A stretch of DNA of 64,000 nucleotides, from the NCBI GenBank assembly GCA_030052745.1, contig JANBVO010000030.1:1-64000 (forward strand). The letters run 5' to 3'. Source of the stretch: Pleurostoma richardsiae. Its lineage: Eukaryota; Ascomycota; Sordariomycetes; Calosphaeriales; Pleurostomataceae. Under the pieces are notes generated by a model. It was given only the letters and a program-made list of their open reading frames with translations. It did no database searches and was not told where the DNA came from. A program made the position numbers and the translations under genes. Below are positions 47,465 through 58,742 of this stretch, in pieces (position 1 is the stretch's first letter; the number at the start of each line of letters is the position of its first letter).

Positions 47465-48690
47465 TTAGAACAGCTCCCATAGAGGCCGTGGGAGCTCCAT
47501 CTTCGTCCGAGCAGCCTGCTTTGCCTGGGATTCTCTGACGCCGACGTAGACAACTCTTCGCGACGGGTTGCCCACAGTGACAGACTGCGAGTGCAAGCCA
47601 TAGTAATCGGATATCGAGTGCGTGAGCCATCGCCTGCGATTTCCACCATGTTAGTTTCTCGATGATTAACCCCCGGCTGTAAGTTAAGGGGAGACGGGGA
47701 AGCACCGACTTGAATGAGCTGCCCTCGTCGTCCTCGAGCGAGTCGAACACCATCCCCGTGTCGACCGGCCGCTCTCCGACTTCCCGGTGCGCCCGCTTCC
47801 ACCCGTCCCTCGTCTTCCTGCCACCGCCGCCGTCGCGCATAGACCCGTTTCGCCCAACAAACACGATCTCCTCGTCCTCCGAGGTCATCGAGTCAGACGA
47901 GTCCTCTTCATCGCGCTCCTCGCCCACCCCGCGCTCGACCAGGAACCGCCGCACGGGCTCCTCGAGGTCCCGCACCCACGACTTGACGCCGGGCGACTTC
48001 CTCACGGTGTCGCGCAGCTCGCGGGGCACGCGGCCCGGTGCGCCCGGGGCAGGCCTGGTCTTCTGGCGGCGGGCCGACTCGGCGGCCATCTTCTCCTCAG
48101 CCTGCTGCCGCAGTCCCTTGTCCCAGTACTGCGCGATGTGGTAAGGGACGTGGCGGACCGGGTAGGTGGGGCGGACTTCCCAGTCGACGGGGAGGGGCGG
48201 TTCGACGTTCGGGACATCGACGAGGCGGGCTACGCGAGGCAACCTCAGTCGTTAGCGAACTACGGTGTGGAAGGGACAGGATAGGTCCGGGGCGGTTCGG
48301 GGGTACAGTACCGTTGTCATATCGCCGCCGCTGCCGGCTGCCCTCCTTGCCCCTGAGCAGCGCCTCGCGCCTCTTCAGGCTGTCGCGGCGCGAGGGCGGC
48401 CGGCGCGGCGGCGTGATAGCCGTGCCCTCCTGGAAGGACACGGTGACGCGAGCAGCCTGCTGCTGGACGGTGCCTGCTGGGGCAGCACCCGCGTGGTCAT
48501 CGAGGGGGATGGAGAGCGGGGCGCCGGTGCCGCGTGCGACGGGCGAGATGCTCAGCGACTGAAGGGCCGAGATGGTCCAAGCCTCGATGTCGATGCTCGC
48601 AGAAGACGATGAGGTTTGATGGTGTGCTGCATTCTGAGATGCTGCTGCCTGCTGCTGCTCGGGAGGGGGCACGGCGCTGTAGATTGCCAT
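47465..48690 (-). CDS. R3H-domain protein with R3H-associated N-terminal domain
   Basis: Three exons (48690-48312, 48229-47710, 47633-47465) give 356 codons. The N-terminus is Gln/Ser-rich and leads to a basic stretch RREALLRGKEGSRQRRRYDN. The R3H-associated domain follows (PPLPVDWEVRPTYPVRHVPY, IAQYWDKGL, VPRELRDTVRKS). After an acidic Ser/Asp/Glu stretch (about residues 225-240), the R3H domain itself spans the last intron and reads RWLTHSISDYYGLHSQSV...RRVVYVGV. R3H domains bind single-stranded nucleic acid through an R-x3-H pair; here R and H are in RWLTH. Likely an RNA-binding nuclear or cytoplasmic protein, role unknown. Confidence 0.85.
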
Positions 48691-49470
48691 TGTCACGGAG
48701 CCCTTCGGATGCGGTTCAGAAGGGGAGATAACAGGTGAGGGCGGCGGACGGCCGACTGGATTGACTAGTTAAAGAACGTAGATAGGAGATCCTCCAACAC
48801 CTGGTGCGTATATAGATCCAGATCTAAGCGACCAAAGAAGAGAAGGATTCTATCAGAGCGTGTCTAGTGATGGAACAGAGGAGGAAGAGGATGGCAAGGG
48901 CCGCAGGCCGTAGATACCGGCATGAATCATGGGCGGAGCATCTCCTCCCCGATAAGGAGAGCTCGTCTTACGCGTGCCCGAGCCAATCACACCCCGTGCG
49001 CAAACACGAGGGCTTTTAAGTGCTTCTCCACCGCGCGATCATGACCTTAACCCTAAACCCGATAGACCACGCCCTGTCGTGCTGCCTGCCTTAGTGATGC
49101 ACAATCATGCAGGACGATACGGCGAGTCTGGTTAGCTGCTCCAGACTTTAGTCTCCAGCCTCCAGCGTGTCATACTCAGCTCCACTCCCGGCGACTGGCG
49201 TTGTGTTGATCACTGCTGGAATCCGGGGAAAGGGAGAACAATGACCGGAAAGAAGGAGGAATCTCGGCGGCGTTAGTACGTGACTCGTGATTGTGAGTGC
49301 TTGAAGCAGGATATATGTTGTGTGTCAAAGACAGAAAAGCAACGGATAGTACAGCGATATATGCGAAAATACAAAGGCGTGGACTCGGTCGATGCCACGA
49401 TCCCTACCTATCTCCTCCCGACTCAACAAAGCTTCATCCAGTAACAACACATCAGAACTCTTCCTCACTA
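48691..49470. other. intergenic
   Basis: Upstream of the R3H gene and 3' of the PAN-like gene. TAACCCTAAACCC near 49050 resembles telomere repeat for about two units only and is probably chance. No gene seen. Confidence 0.4.
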
Positions 49471-50913
49471 TCAATCTTTCCTATACAGCCCCGGGATCCC
49501 ATCCAGCACCGGCCTATTCTGCCCCAGCCCGTTCATACTATCCCTGAGCACCCCCCTTCCCCCGGTCTCCTCATCGCCAAGCTTCTCCGCCCCGCCACCC
49601 GGCCGCCAGAAGTTCCCAAATCTGCCAGCCCTCGGCGACCACCCCCGGCCTGCCCCGCCGCCGCCACTGACGCTCGAGAGGTTGTTCCCCGGCCTCCGCC
49701 TCGGCAGCGGCAGCCAGTCGAACCACAGCGGGTGCCCCCTCCTCGACTCCCTCCGCCGCCGGCCCCACATGACGAACATTAGCGCAATCAGCACCAGGGC
49801 CGCCACGCCGCCCACCACCGGCGCCGCGATCCACGCCCTCGAGCCCGCGGCTCCGGCGTCCGCTAGGTCGGACTCGACGCCGCCGTCCGCAGCCGTGGTA
49901 GTGGTCGGCAGTACAGTGGTCTCCGGCGCGGCCGTCGCTGGGGACGGCGTGACAGGCAGGGTAAGCACGGAGGTGACGTAGATGGTGCTGGAGCCCGGTG
50001 CGACGGTCGAGACGACGACTGTCTGGGTCGTCATGGTCGTGGGAGCGGCCGGGGGAGGGACGCCAGCGGACGGAGAAGGGGTGGGCGTGAAGAAGGTCCC
50101 GCCTGAGGTGCTTGCCGGAACGGGCACGGGCGGGGGTGTTTCCGTGGTCGCTGGTGCCGGAGCCGGGGTCTCGCTCGTGCTAGGAGTGGGCGTGGGCACC
50201 GGCTGTGCCGTGACCGTCGTCGGTGGTGCTACCACAGTGGTGGTTTCGGGAGGCGGAGGCGGTGCCTGTACCGTTGTGGTCCCCGGCGATGGTGCAGGTG
50301 CCGGCGCGGGGTCTGCCGCCGCGGCCGCGTTGCTCATAATAGCCGTATCGATGCCCTGATCGACGAGCGGGTCGCCCGGCCCCGCCGGACCCTTCAGGTA
50401 GCAGTTCTTGAAGCCCTGGCTCATCGATGCGTCGAAAGACACCGCGCCGCAGCCCCCGGTGCCGGCGCACTGGCCCAGGCAGTCCTGGAAGGTCGGCGCG
50501 AAGGCCTGGCTGATGTCCTTGCCGTTGATGATGTTGTTGCAGAAGAGCTGGAAGGCCATCCCGTTGGGGGCGGTGGCTGACCCGCCCAGCGAGCCGCAGT
50601 TGGACGACGCCGTCGGGAAGCTGGCGACGGCCATGTCGATCTTACGGGCGGGCCGCGCCTTGGCCGGGTCGACGCTCGACTTGAGGCGGCACTTCTTGTT
50701 GTCGAAGGAGACGCCCTCGCACTTGGGGTGGAAGGATGAGCAGATGTCCGCGCAGGCGGTCAGGGAATCGGCATCCATGGTGCTCTGGACGTCTCCGAAG
50801 TCGTTCAGGTCGCAGAAGACCGTGAACTGCTGGGCGGTCCCTATCTGAGTACCATTGCCTTGGGGGCATGGGGAGTCATCTCTCCTGTCCAGCAACTCCA
50901 GTGCCTCGTCCAT
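49471..50913 (-). CDS. PAN/apple-like single-pass membrane protein
   Basis: One exon of 480 residues from the ATG at 50913. Two Cys-rich PAN/apple-like units occupy about residues 15-95 (CADICSSFHPKCEGVSF) and 100-185 (CLGQCAGTGGCGAVSF). A long Pro/Ser/Thr-rich stalk runs to about residue 350, followed by one membrane helix (WIAAPVVGGVAALVLIALMF), a stop-transfer RRRRESRR and a Gly/Arg-rich cytosolic tail. The layout is that of a cell-wall sensor or adhesion-type surface protein. Oddly, no signal peptide precedes the first PAN unit, and I found no upstream exon that would supply one. Function unknown. Confidence 0.75.
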   Translation of the reverse strand: MDEALELLDRRDDSPCPQGNGTQIGTAQQFTVFCDLNDFGDVQSTMDADSLTACADICSSFHPKCEGVSFDNKKCRLKSSVDPAKARPARKIDMAVASFPTASSNCGSLGGSATAPNGMAFQLFCNNIINGKDISQAFAPTFQDCLGQCAGTGGCGAVSFDASMSQGFKNCYLKGPAGPGDPLVDQGIDTAIMSNAAAAADPAPAPAPSPGTTTVQAPPPPPETTTVVAPPTTVTAQPVPTPTPSTSETPAPAPATTETPPPVPVPASTSGGTFFTPTPSPSAGVPPPAAPTTMTTQTVVVSTVAPGSSTIYVTSVLTLPVTPSPATAAPETTVLPTTTTAADGGVESDLADAGAAGSRAWIAAPVVGGVAALVLIALMFVMWGRRRRESRRGHPLWFDWLPLPRRRPGNNLSSVSGGGGAGRGWSPRAGRFGNFWRPGGGAEKLGDEETGGRGVLRDSMNGLGQNRPVLDGIPGLYRKD

Positions 50914-51999
50914 CTTGTGAAAGTTGCGTGGATACTAACGAATGTGCTTAAATAAAGGACTTGTTACCTGTCAACAGGAATGATTGTGAGATGAGTAACA
51001 GTAAAACGAAGGCATCGCGAAGAGAGCGATAGAAGAGGCAAAGACGATCACAGCAACAGAAGAGGGCGAGCACGGCTGGACGATCAGGCTCGTGAGACTT
51101 ATAGTGGCACAGCTCACGGAGCCTGACATCGCGAGAGGGTCCACAATCTGAAGGAGCTGCCTGCCACAAGTCTGTGCGATCTCCAGACATGAGGCCCGGC
51201 GCATAGAGCTGGGTAGCTGCCAGCAAAGTGCAAGTGACTTTCGAGTCGTAGATCTCTTGCATGCAATCGAACTAGATGCAGGCTATAACGAGAGTCCATG
51301 AGATGTAGCGGTTAAATTAACATATGAGACGTTGACGTCTGTTGCAAGGGGAAGATCGTTGATTTACCGCCCCCCCAGCCGTCCCGTGCCGTCCGCATTT
51401 CCCCAAACGCGTTTACGAGAGGAGCGTATTGGATATTTGAAAAATCGGGGATATAGTCGGGAGATTGCAATAGTGTTTGATGTTTGCAACTGCAAGGGTG
51501 CTCAGTCTCGGAATAGTTAGACGCGAACGGAGGCTGCTCAGAAGACGTCCTTGTCCGAGCATGTTAATAGGCAACAGCAACGATGATGAAGCAACAGCAA
51601 CGATGATGAGACCCTGATGCTAAAGTCGGAGAAGTCTGGGACGACTGTGCCCACCTTGGATTTCGTCTAATCCCCAGGTCTTTGATCGGTAGATAGCAAC
51701 TAGTGAGTGTTTCGAGGCGGACAACTAGGTTCCCCAGTGATCCAAGGAGTACTATACCGCGGTTCAGAGCACCTAATCCAAATTCAGTTGATGGCATGTA
51801 AACATCGATTGAGGCCGCAGAGACATCTCCTTTTCGGAGAAGTACCACATAAACTAGTAGGTGATGCTCGTAGAGATTATCGTCCACTAGCGCCATGGAT
51901 TCCCATTTTGATAATGCTTCCTGCACAATGCTAAGGTATGCATATGATACAGAGAAAGGTGGACCCGACCGGAAGAGAAATTCTTAGTGAGAGCTATCA
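50914..51999. other. intergenic
   Basis: Upstream of the PAN-like gene and 3' of the PQ-loop gene. Contains the 20-bp tandem duplication listed separately. No gene recognised. Confidence 0.4.
51571..51610. repeat. 20-bp tandem duplication
   Basis: Two adjacent 20-bp units beginning GCAACAGCAACGATGATGA, identical in 19 of 20 positions. Intergenic. Confidence 0.85.
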
Positions 52000-53154
52000 C
52001 TAATGGTCACGCTGCGTGTCGTAATTCCTGCGAGGGTCGCCAATACCCCCTGGCTTTAGGAGGGGCTGCGTCTCCTGCGCAGCGTCACTTTCTTGGCGCT
52101 CGAGTATTTCCTGCAGCTGTTCTGGAGTGTCGGCGTAGTGCTCCGGATGTGCCGAGTAAAGGCTCGGCGTGTTCTCGTCCAGCCCGTTCGCGTAAAGGCG
52201 AGAGTCCGCAGGAGCGGTGTGGCCGGCGTCATGCTTAGCATTCAGCTCGTAATAGATAGCCATCGAAAGCAGGATACCCTGCATTGTGGCAGTGAGGAGA
52301 AATATTCCCCATGAGCTCCAGCCTCCCCAGCCAAGACGAGCAAAGAGGCTGCCGGCGAAGACGAAGCCGCCGGGTGTCTGGATGCACATCATGGGAATAC
52401 TAAGGCTGCCGACATGCTTGAGGTGGTACGTGGTCCATATCTGCGGGATATACTGCACCGCGGCTAGTGCAGCAGCCATTAGACCAAGTGCATTTGCCCA
52501 ACCAGACATGTGGTCGGGAATCACGAGGGCGAACACCACTGTGAGGACAATAACGAGGAGGCCATGGAGCAGGCAGACGACGGCGACTGTAACGGCGGTC
52601 TGCCACCTTGGTGCCTCCTCTACCTCTGCCTCTGTGAGCTCGTCCTCGGGCAGAATTGCGCTGTCATAGCGGAAGAAGACGAGGAAGAGAACGAAGCTGG
52701 TCGCTTGTCAGCAGATATACCAGGCATACTACCAACTAGGGCAATGGTGGACTGACATGAAGGCAAAGCAGACCCACTGCACACCGAGCTGTGCAATCCC
52801 CAAAAGCCCGGCAACACACTGAAATGTCTCCAACTCTTTGCAACAAGCCACATCTTGGCGCGACTGGGGCAGGGTGAGGATGTTGGCGAAGCCCGCGGTT
52901 GCCGATGTGGTGCCCAGCAGGACGAACCAGGGGGATATGCCTTCGGACGTGCCGCGGGAGATAATACGGTAGTGCTGCGGGAGGTAGGAGATCAGAAGGC
53001 CGATGAGGATGATACTGCGAGTGTGTTAGACACGTATTTACCCACGGAAGGCCGGGACGACCGGCTGGCAGGTTACTCACACAGACACGACCAAATTGAC
53101 GAAGCCGGGCTGTCGCAGCTCGTCACAGCGGGTCGGTGAGATCAGGGCGTCCAT
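52000..53154 (-). CDS. PQ-loop repeat membrane protein
   Basis: Three exons (53154-53081, 53014-52757, 52696-52000) give 343 codons and about seven membrane segments. The two PQ-loops are LLISYLPQHYRIISRGTSEG in the first half and AVQYIPQIWTTYHLKHVGSL in the second, each followed by a helix with G/S-rich packing, as in the PQ-loop/SWEET/cystinosin superfamily. The last 65 residues form a polar cytosolic tail (Glu/Gln-rich). Family members move amino acids or other small solutes across vacuolar or lysosomal membranes. The substrate and membrane here are unknown. Confidence 0.88.
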
Positions 53155-53947
53155 TGTAACAATATCAGTCACAAGGCGATAATATTCGGTGTGGTGATAA
53201 TAGAGTTGGAGCGGTGACGGAACGGCGCTGTCGACCGGGTGTTTTCCTTGCGGTCGAGGCGGCCTGAGGTAAGCTCGGGCGGTGATGGCTGCCTACGCGC
53301 CGTCCTTTTGTCGGATGTTTGAGATAGAAGAGGAGGCCGACGTCGGAGGTCCCTCGACACCGTCATGAACGTAAGAGAAGATGAAAGGGAGAGAGGCGGA
53401 TCAGGAACGTCTCCCGTCCCAACAGTTGGAGAGGGCAGCAAGCAGGAGGAGCAGCTGCCGGGGGGAGGTGGTGATTGGGACCACGACGAGGTCTGGGGAG
53501 CTCTGGGTTCATGTGGGGACCGGTCGTTCCATGCACCTGCATGCATCTGGTGCTAAGCCGGCGCTAGCAGGGGTGAGCTTTTAGCGCAACGCCGGAATGG
53601 ACTCAAAATGCCATCGGTACATCGGTACATCGACGTCCCATCTGCAACACCATATTTTTGCATCTACGGTCTTGAGGCGAGCATCAAGGTCACTATAGAG
53701 TGTGGAAGCACACTGCACGTAACACTGGAGAGCTTTACAGGTTGCCTTCACGAGTATAGTCTCCGATATTCGCTCTCTCCAGCCGTGACTGCTCAAGGCG
53801 ATGAGAGATGCAAGCAGTCCCTGATTAGGTCTATGGCGCGACTGTCAGACTCACGCTGCTATACATGAAACGGAGCTTGAGCATGCGGCATATCAAGCTA
53901 AGACAAAGGCCTTAACTCCGGATCAATCAGTTGGAGAATCTTGCGCC
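53155..53947. promoter_or_regulatory. divergent promoter region, PQ-loop/WD40
   Basis: Lies between the divergent PQ-loop and WD40 genes. A direct repeat ATCGGTACATCGGTACATCG lies near 53615. No gene is supported, although short frames exist on both strands. Confidence 0.35.
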
Positions 53948-55493
53948 ATGGATGGCGCAACCTCCACTACTCCTCCCGCAAAACCAGACGTGCACGTCGT
54001 AGCCTCAACCCCCAGCTATGACGAGAGCTCTATAACAAGCCACGCACGGAATACCGGGAGACGTTCTCCACCGGACTTCTTCTACAAGAGTGCCCAATGG
54101 TATGTGATACTTCAATATGACACCATTCAAAACATAGATAAGGCTGACCTCCGGCAGGACCGCAGACGGCACCACAGTCATAACCTCGTCGTCAGACGAC
54201 CGGATCAGTGCCTTCGTCCTCCCGGAAGACCTCCTTGAGCCGCGAGCTCATCCCCATGTGCTCGCACCAAAGCACACACTCTCTCTCCCTGAGCCTACCC
54301 ATGTCGTGGCATCTGCACCGTACTTTTCTCTCTCACACCCCTACACGCAGACCATCCTTGTAGCCTGCCGTGACCACCCGATCCAGCTATATCACATTCT
54401 GCCCGACCAGCCCGCGTCATTATCCCCCTCCCAAGCGTCCTCCCCATCCTCAGCTCCCTGTTATGAGCACCCGCCCTCACATCCTCCCCTCTCCTCCTTC
54501 AACCTCATCAACCCACAGACAGAAGCCTACCAAACCCCGACCGCCCTGATCTGGCCCTCGCCCGGCACGCACTTCATCGCCGGCACCACCAACCTCCTCG
54601 CCCACTTCGACATCACACGGCTCGGCTCCGGCCCCATCCTCCGCGTCCCTACCATCCCCTCCAAGCGGCACATCTCCAAGGGCCACGGCGTCGGCATGCG
54701 CGGCACCGTCTCCGCCCTCGCCGCCACCCCCGAGGGCCTCGTCGCCGCCGGCACTTGGACCCGCTGGGTTGGCCTGTACGACTTCGCAGGCAGCGGTGCC
54801 TGCGTCGCAACCTGGGGAGTTGCCGGAGCCACCAAGACGCCCCCTGGCGCCAGCGACTCGCCGTCGCTCGGCGATAGGGACAGCAGCAGCAGCAGCAACA
54901 GCATTGGCGGCCAAGGCATCTTGCAGACGGCCTGGAGCCCCTGCGGGCGGTACCTGGTCGTCAACGAGCGGCAGTCGACCGGCCTGCTGGTGTACGACGT
55001 GCGCGTGACCGGCCGGCTGCTGGCGTGGCTCGTGGGTCGCGACGCCCTGACTCACCAGCGGTTGACCTGTGACGTGTACCCCGGGTCGTCCGCCTCAGGC
55101 GAGGGCGGGTTCGAGGTCTGGGCGGGAACGCGCACCGGGAGCGTGCAGGTCTGGGACCGCGCTGGCATGGAGGAGGGCTGCGTGCGGCCGGCGTGGGGGT
55201 GGCAGGCGCACGAGGACGGGTCGCCGGTGGGCAGCGCGGCGATGCACGCGAGCGGGTCGGTGGTGGCGACGTGCTCGGGCGGGTGGAGCATACCAGATGA
55301 GGACGATGAGGAGGACGGGGAGACGGACAGCTCGGAGGATGAGGGAGGATCGAGTGGCGAATCATCATCGTCTTCGCTATCTTCTCGAGAGCCAAGGCGT
55401 GCCACGCGCGCGAGTCCCGATAACACTTTGAAGATATGGAGTATTGGACTAGGCTCGGGGGCTCCCATTCCCCAAGGAGACATGGACGATTAG
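53948..55493 (+). CDS. WD40 protein of the WRAP53/TCAB1-Swt21 type
   Basis: Two exons (53948-54099 and 54158-55493; join KSAQW-TADGTTVITSSSDD) give 496 codons. WD-like blades include SSSDDRISAFVLPED, TALIWPSPGTHFIAG, GILQTAWSPCGRYLVV, VWAGTRTGSVQVWD and a last NTLKIWSIG. The order and the conserved STGLLVYDVR fit the TCAB1/WRAP53 family, whose fungal members (Swt21 in yeast) are tied to snRNP and pre-mRNA splicing functions. Low-complexity inserts lie at about residue 250 (Ser run from CAG repeats) and about residue 440 (Asp/Glu/Ser-rich). Assignment to the subfamily is moderately sure; a WD40 fold is clear. Confidence 0.8.
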
Positions 55494-55824
55494 GAGTACA
55501 AACCATGCTCCCCATGAATACCTCTGACCTGCGATGGAACTTTATTGTCCTTTCTCAGGTCCTAGAGTTATACTTGTTACAGCAGCACTGAGATTTGGCA
55601 CGCCATTCTCAACAGATCACCTTCGACGTCAAGCTAGCTGTTCCTACTATCGACTCGCCGACCCCGGCGAAGCATGCTGATGCATATGGTCTTATCTAGC
55701 AACTAAGCAAGCAAGCAGCGCCCCTGTGCCATTCATCCAGTTTCAGCGAATATTTCCCAACATTATCCAGCGAATGAAGATGGTAGCAAACACTCTCAGA
55801 TTCGGCGATGACAGTCTCCTGTAT
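55494..55824. other. convergent intergenic region
   Basis: Between the 3' ends of the WD40 gene and the large minus-strand gene. No feature seen. Confidence 0.4.
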
Positions 55825-58742
55825 TCACCCCCATTGAGCGTCTAGGAGCTGCCCAACTCTGTCGAGCACTTTCCTGCCACCCAGTATAGGTGCAAACCGC
55901 GTCACCCTCTCTTCTTGAGTCATCCGAATGAACGCGGGGAGACCGTATTGACCGGACTGTGCCGTGTTAGTCTTCTCGTCCGGCGCCTGCAGCATGCCCG
56001 AGACAACCTGCGCGGCGTATGCGTTCATCCCCGCTCGCTGGAGAAACAGCTCCCAGCATGTCTCTTCCTCGATGAGATACTGCGAGACGGCGGCAGCTTC
56101 CGAATAGTGGCGACACACCAGGGCGGCAGCCCACTTCGCCAATGTTTCCGGGCCTCCGGGCACGTAAACTACCAAGATAGCATTGTCCACGCTCTGCACG
56201 AATGCCTGGAACTCGGCAAGAGCCGTCGCCATCGGTGGAGCCATCTGCACCATGACCTCCTCCACATTGCCTTCCGAGACCAGCACGATGGTCCTCTCGT
56301 GTCGAAGGCTGACCTTCTCGACGTGGTTACACAGGACGGACTTGCCCGTGCCGGGAAGCGGTTTTTGGCGGACTTTGACCATCGTGGTGAGTATGATTCC
56401 TGTCGCCGGGGAGATGGTGATGTCGGCTTCATCGGCGAGCGGCGACACTACTTCGGACCGGCAGACCGAGCCGGCGCGCCATACAGACTCATTATGGGCA
56501 TTGTGGTCGCGGTCGATTAGCTCTATCCCTGGGAGGTATTTCTCGAGGCCATGGAGAATCGCACGAGGAAGGCTAACTGATATGAGAGCCCTCATTGGCG
56601 TTGAAGGGAGCTTTATTTGGGGAGCGGGAGCGGCATTATCTGCGGGAAGTGCCTTCTCGGGTCGAGTCTCGATAGGTAACTCCGTGATGGTCCTTGGCTT
56701 CTTCTTCTCTGGAAGGGCCGGCGTGTGCTCATGCCCGGGAAGGAATGAACTCTGCTCCAAACTGCGCTTCTTCGGAGCATTCAGCAACAGAAAATTGTCT
56801 AGCAATTTGGATAACGCAGGCTGCTCGTCGTCGGCAAGGACTGTCTCCCCGGTGTCTCCTTGCTGATGGGGCTTTGGCAATGGATCTATAACAGGTTGCA
56901 TGCCAGTATTGGAATCCTTGGTAACCGGCTCTATGGCTGTCTTAGGGTTACTGAACAGGGTGCTTTTCTTTTTGATGAGTCGCATCAGGTCAGTTGGAGC
57001 TTTACTGCCGCTGAACACGGGTGATATGTCTTCCTCCTCGTCATCTTCATCCTCCCGCAGTATCGCCCATCCAGGTCGCTTCCAGACGAAGGCCTCACTG
57101 GTACACACCTCTTCCTCGGGGGGGAGGGCCGTTAGAGCATCCAGCACCCCACTATCGTCCGCGATAGACTCAGACATAGGAATTCGCGCGTCACTCGACG
57201 ATATAGGAATCCAAACCATCCTAGCATCCATTTGCTTGTTTGTTGGCCACTTCGGTAGCTTGAAAGCTTCCGGGTTGCTCTCCTTGATCCACTTGAATAG
57301 TCTTTTGCTATCGTTCGACAGATGATGCCATGGTGGTTCGGGGATGGTGAAGTCCATGAGTGGAATTGGTACCCGGGATAGGGTGTCTAGCGGTACTAAT
57401 TTCTCCTGCTCAATAGACCTCATAGTGTGCGTCTCGGCGTCCTGGAGCACAGTTATTAGACGTTGATCGATGGTGTCCTCCGATTGCAACGTCCCATCCG
57501 AGCTCAGCGCTGGAACAGACTTGATTATCTTGGTCATATCCACTGGGGGAGTTGTAGAAGAATTACTCTCTATCGGCAGTAGAGGGACCTCGAGCTTCAA
57601 ATCTTCCAACCTCTGATGACGGAAATCAGGCATCTCGTCCGCGGGGACGGAAGGCGGAACAACTGTGTCCAGTGAGACCGAAAACGGTCCTTCCTGCGAT
57701 ATTTCGAGCGGCCACGCATCATTATTCTCACGGAACACAGCATCTTCGGCTGCTTTGATATCAGAGCTCAGCCTAGAGCTTGGGTCCGACGGGATGGGTA
57801 CTTGGCAAGCTTCCTCCGGGGGGATCCAATATTCATGAGTGCCGAGTTTAGGGCTCACAGGCGGCGTGAACGGTTCTGCTCCAGGGTTCTAGCAGTAGCA
57901 ATATCAGTTCACGCCGTAATGCTTGAAGAGGGCAAGGCTCACTTTCTTATAAGACAGTTGACTGTACAGGAGACTGGACTGCTCCTCCTCTGTCCACTCC
58001 ACCCTGAGTTGCTTTGCCAAATAGATCATAGTCTCTCTTGACACGTCGATTCTTTCCTGGCTAATCCGCGCGATAAGAGCGTCTGCATGCTGCTTAGCGG
58101 TCTTCGGAAAATCCAACCCCTCGTCCTTCTCAGTGTCTATGGGCTCAAGCGGCAGGCGATGATCAGCCAGGGCTGGAGTCCGGCAGGCAATTATGTTTTT
58201 CATGAGCTTCCGACAATCAGACTCATAGTCGCTCTTGAGGAGAGGCAATTCAAGCTTCATGGACCTCAAACTGCGTGGAGCACTAGCACGGTGCAGCGCT
58301 ACGACATCGTCCTTACTCGGAGTCTGGATCTTGCGGGCTTTATCGATCAAGGCTATTGACGCAGCAGATACTGGGAAAGGGTCGGGCATCGAGATGATCG
58401 AGGGAAGCTGAAGCCGAGCCAAGCCGCTATCGTCCGTAAAGCCGTCCTCAAGTGTGTTGGGAAGGGTGCTTCGCACGCTTTGGGCGACTTCGTCCCAGTT
58501 TCCGAGCAGAGAGACGTGTTCCGAGAGTTGGAAGGATGTCCTGTCCGAAGCATAGTCCCAATGCTTCTCCTCGTGTATCTCCACAGACTGGTTTGGTTCC
58601 ATTTTGACGAAACCCTGTATTTCGCCTCGACTGTTCGGATACGTTGAAAGTTGAACTGAGAAGAGGCCACATGTAGAAGTAGCCCCTGGACGTAGTCGCT
58701 AACGCGTGTTCTCAGATATTCGGGCAATAAGGGGTTGTTCAT
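55825..58742 (-). CDS. large protein resembling Zip2/SHOC1 meiotic family
   Basis: Three exons (58742-58671, 58614-57943, 57888-55825) joined in phase 0 give 936 codons. The first 650 residues are poorly conserved and acidic, with repeated short Leu/Pro motifs (VPLLPI, LPLEPI, LELPLLKSD). The C-terminal 280 residues look ordered. PRAILHGLEKYLPGIELIDRD begins an XPF-nuclease-like alpha/beta region, continuing through IVLVSEG and AILVVYVPGG. A helical end, AGMNAYAAQVVSGML...LPAFIRMTQEERVTRFAPILGG, could be a helix-hairpin-helix pair. No ERKxxxD nuclease site is present. That combination (dead XPF fold plus HhH) is seen in Zip2/SHOC1, which promotes meiotic crossovers. It also fits a fungal domain of unknown function, so the assignment is a proposal. 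Confidence 0.6.

Noticed and set aside
49045-49062. Telomere-like TAACCCTAAACCC
   Set aside because: Fewer than three imperfect units, in an ordinary intergenic region between conserved genes.
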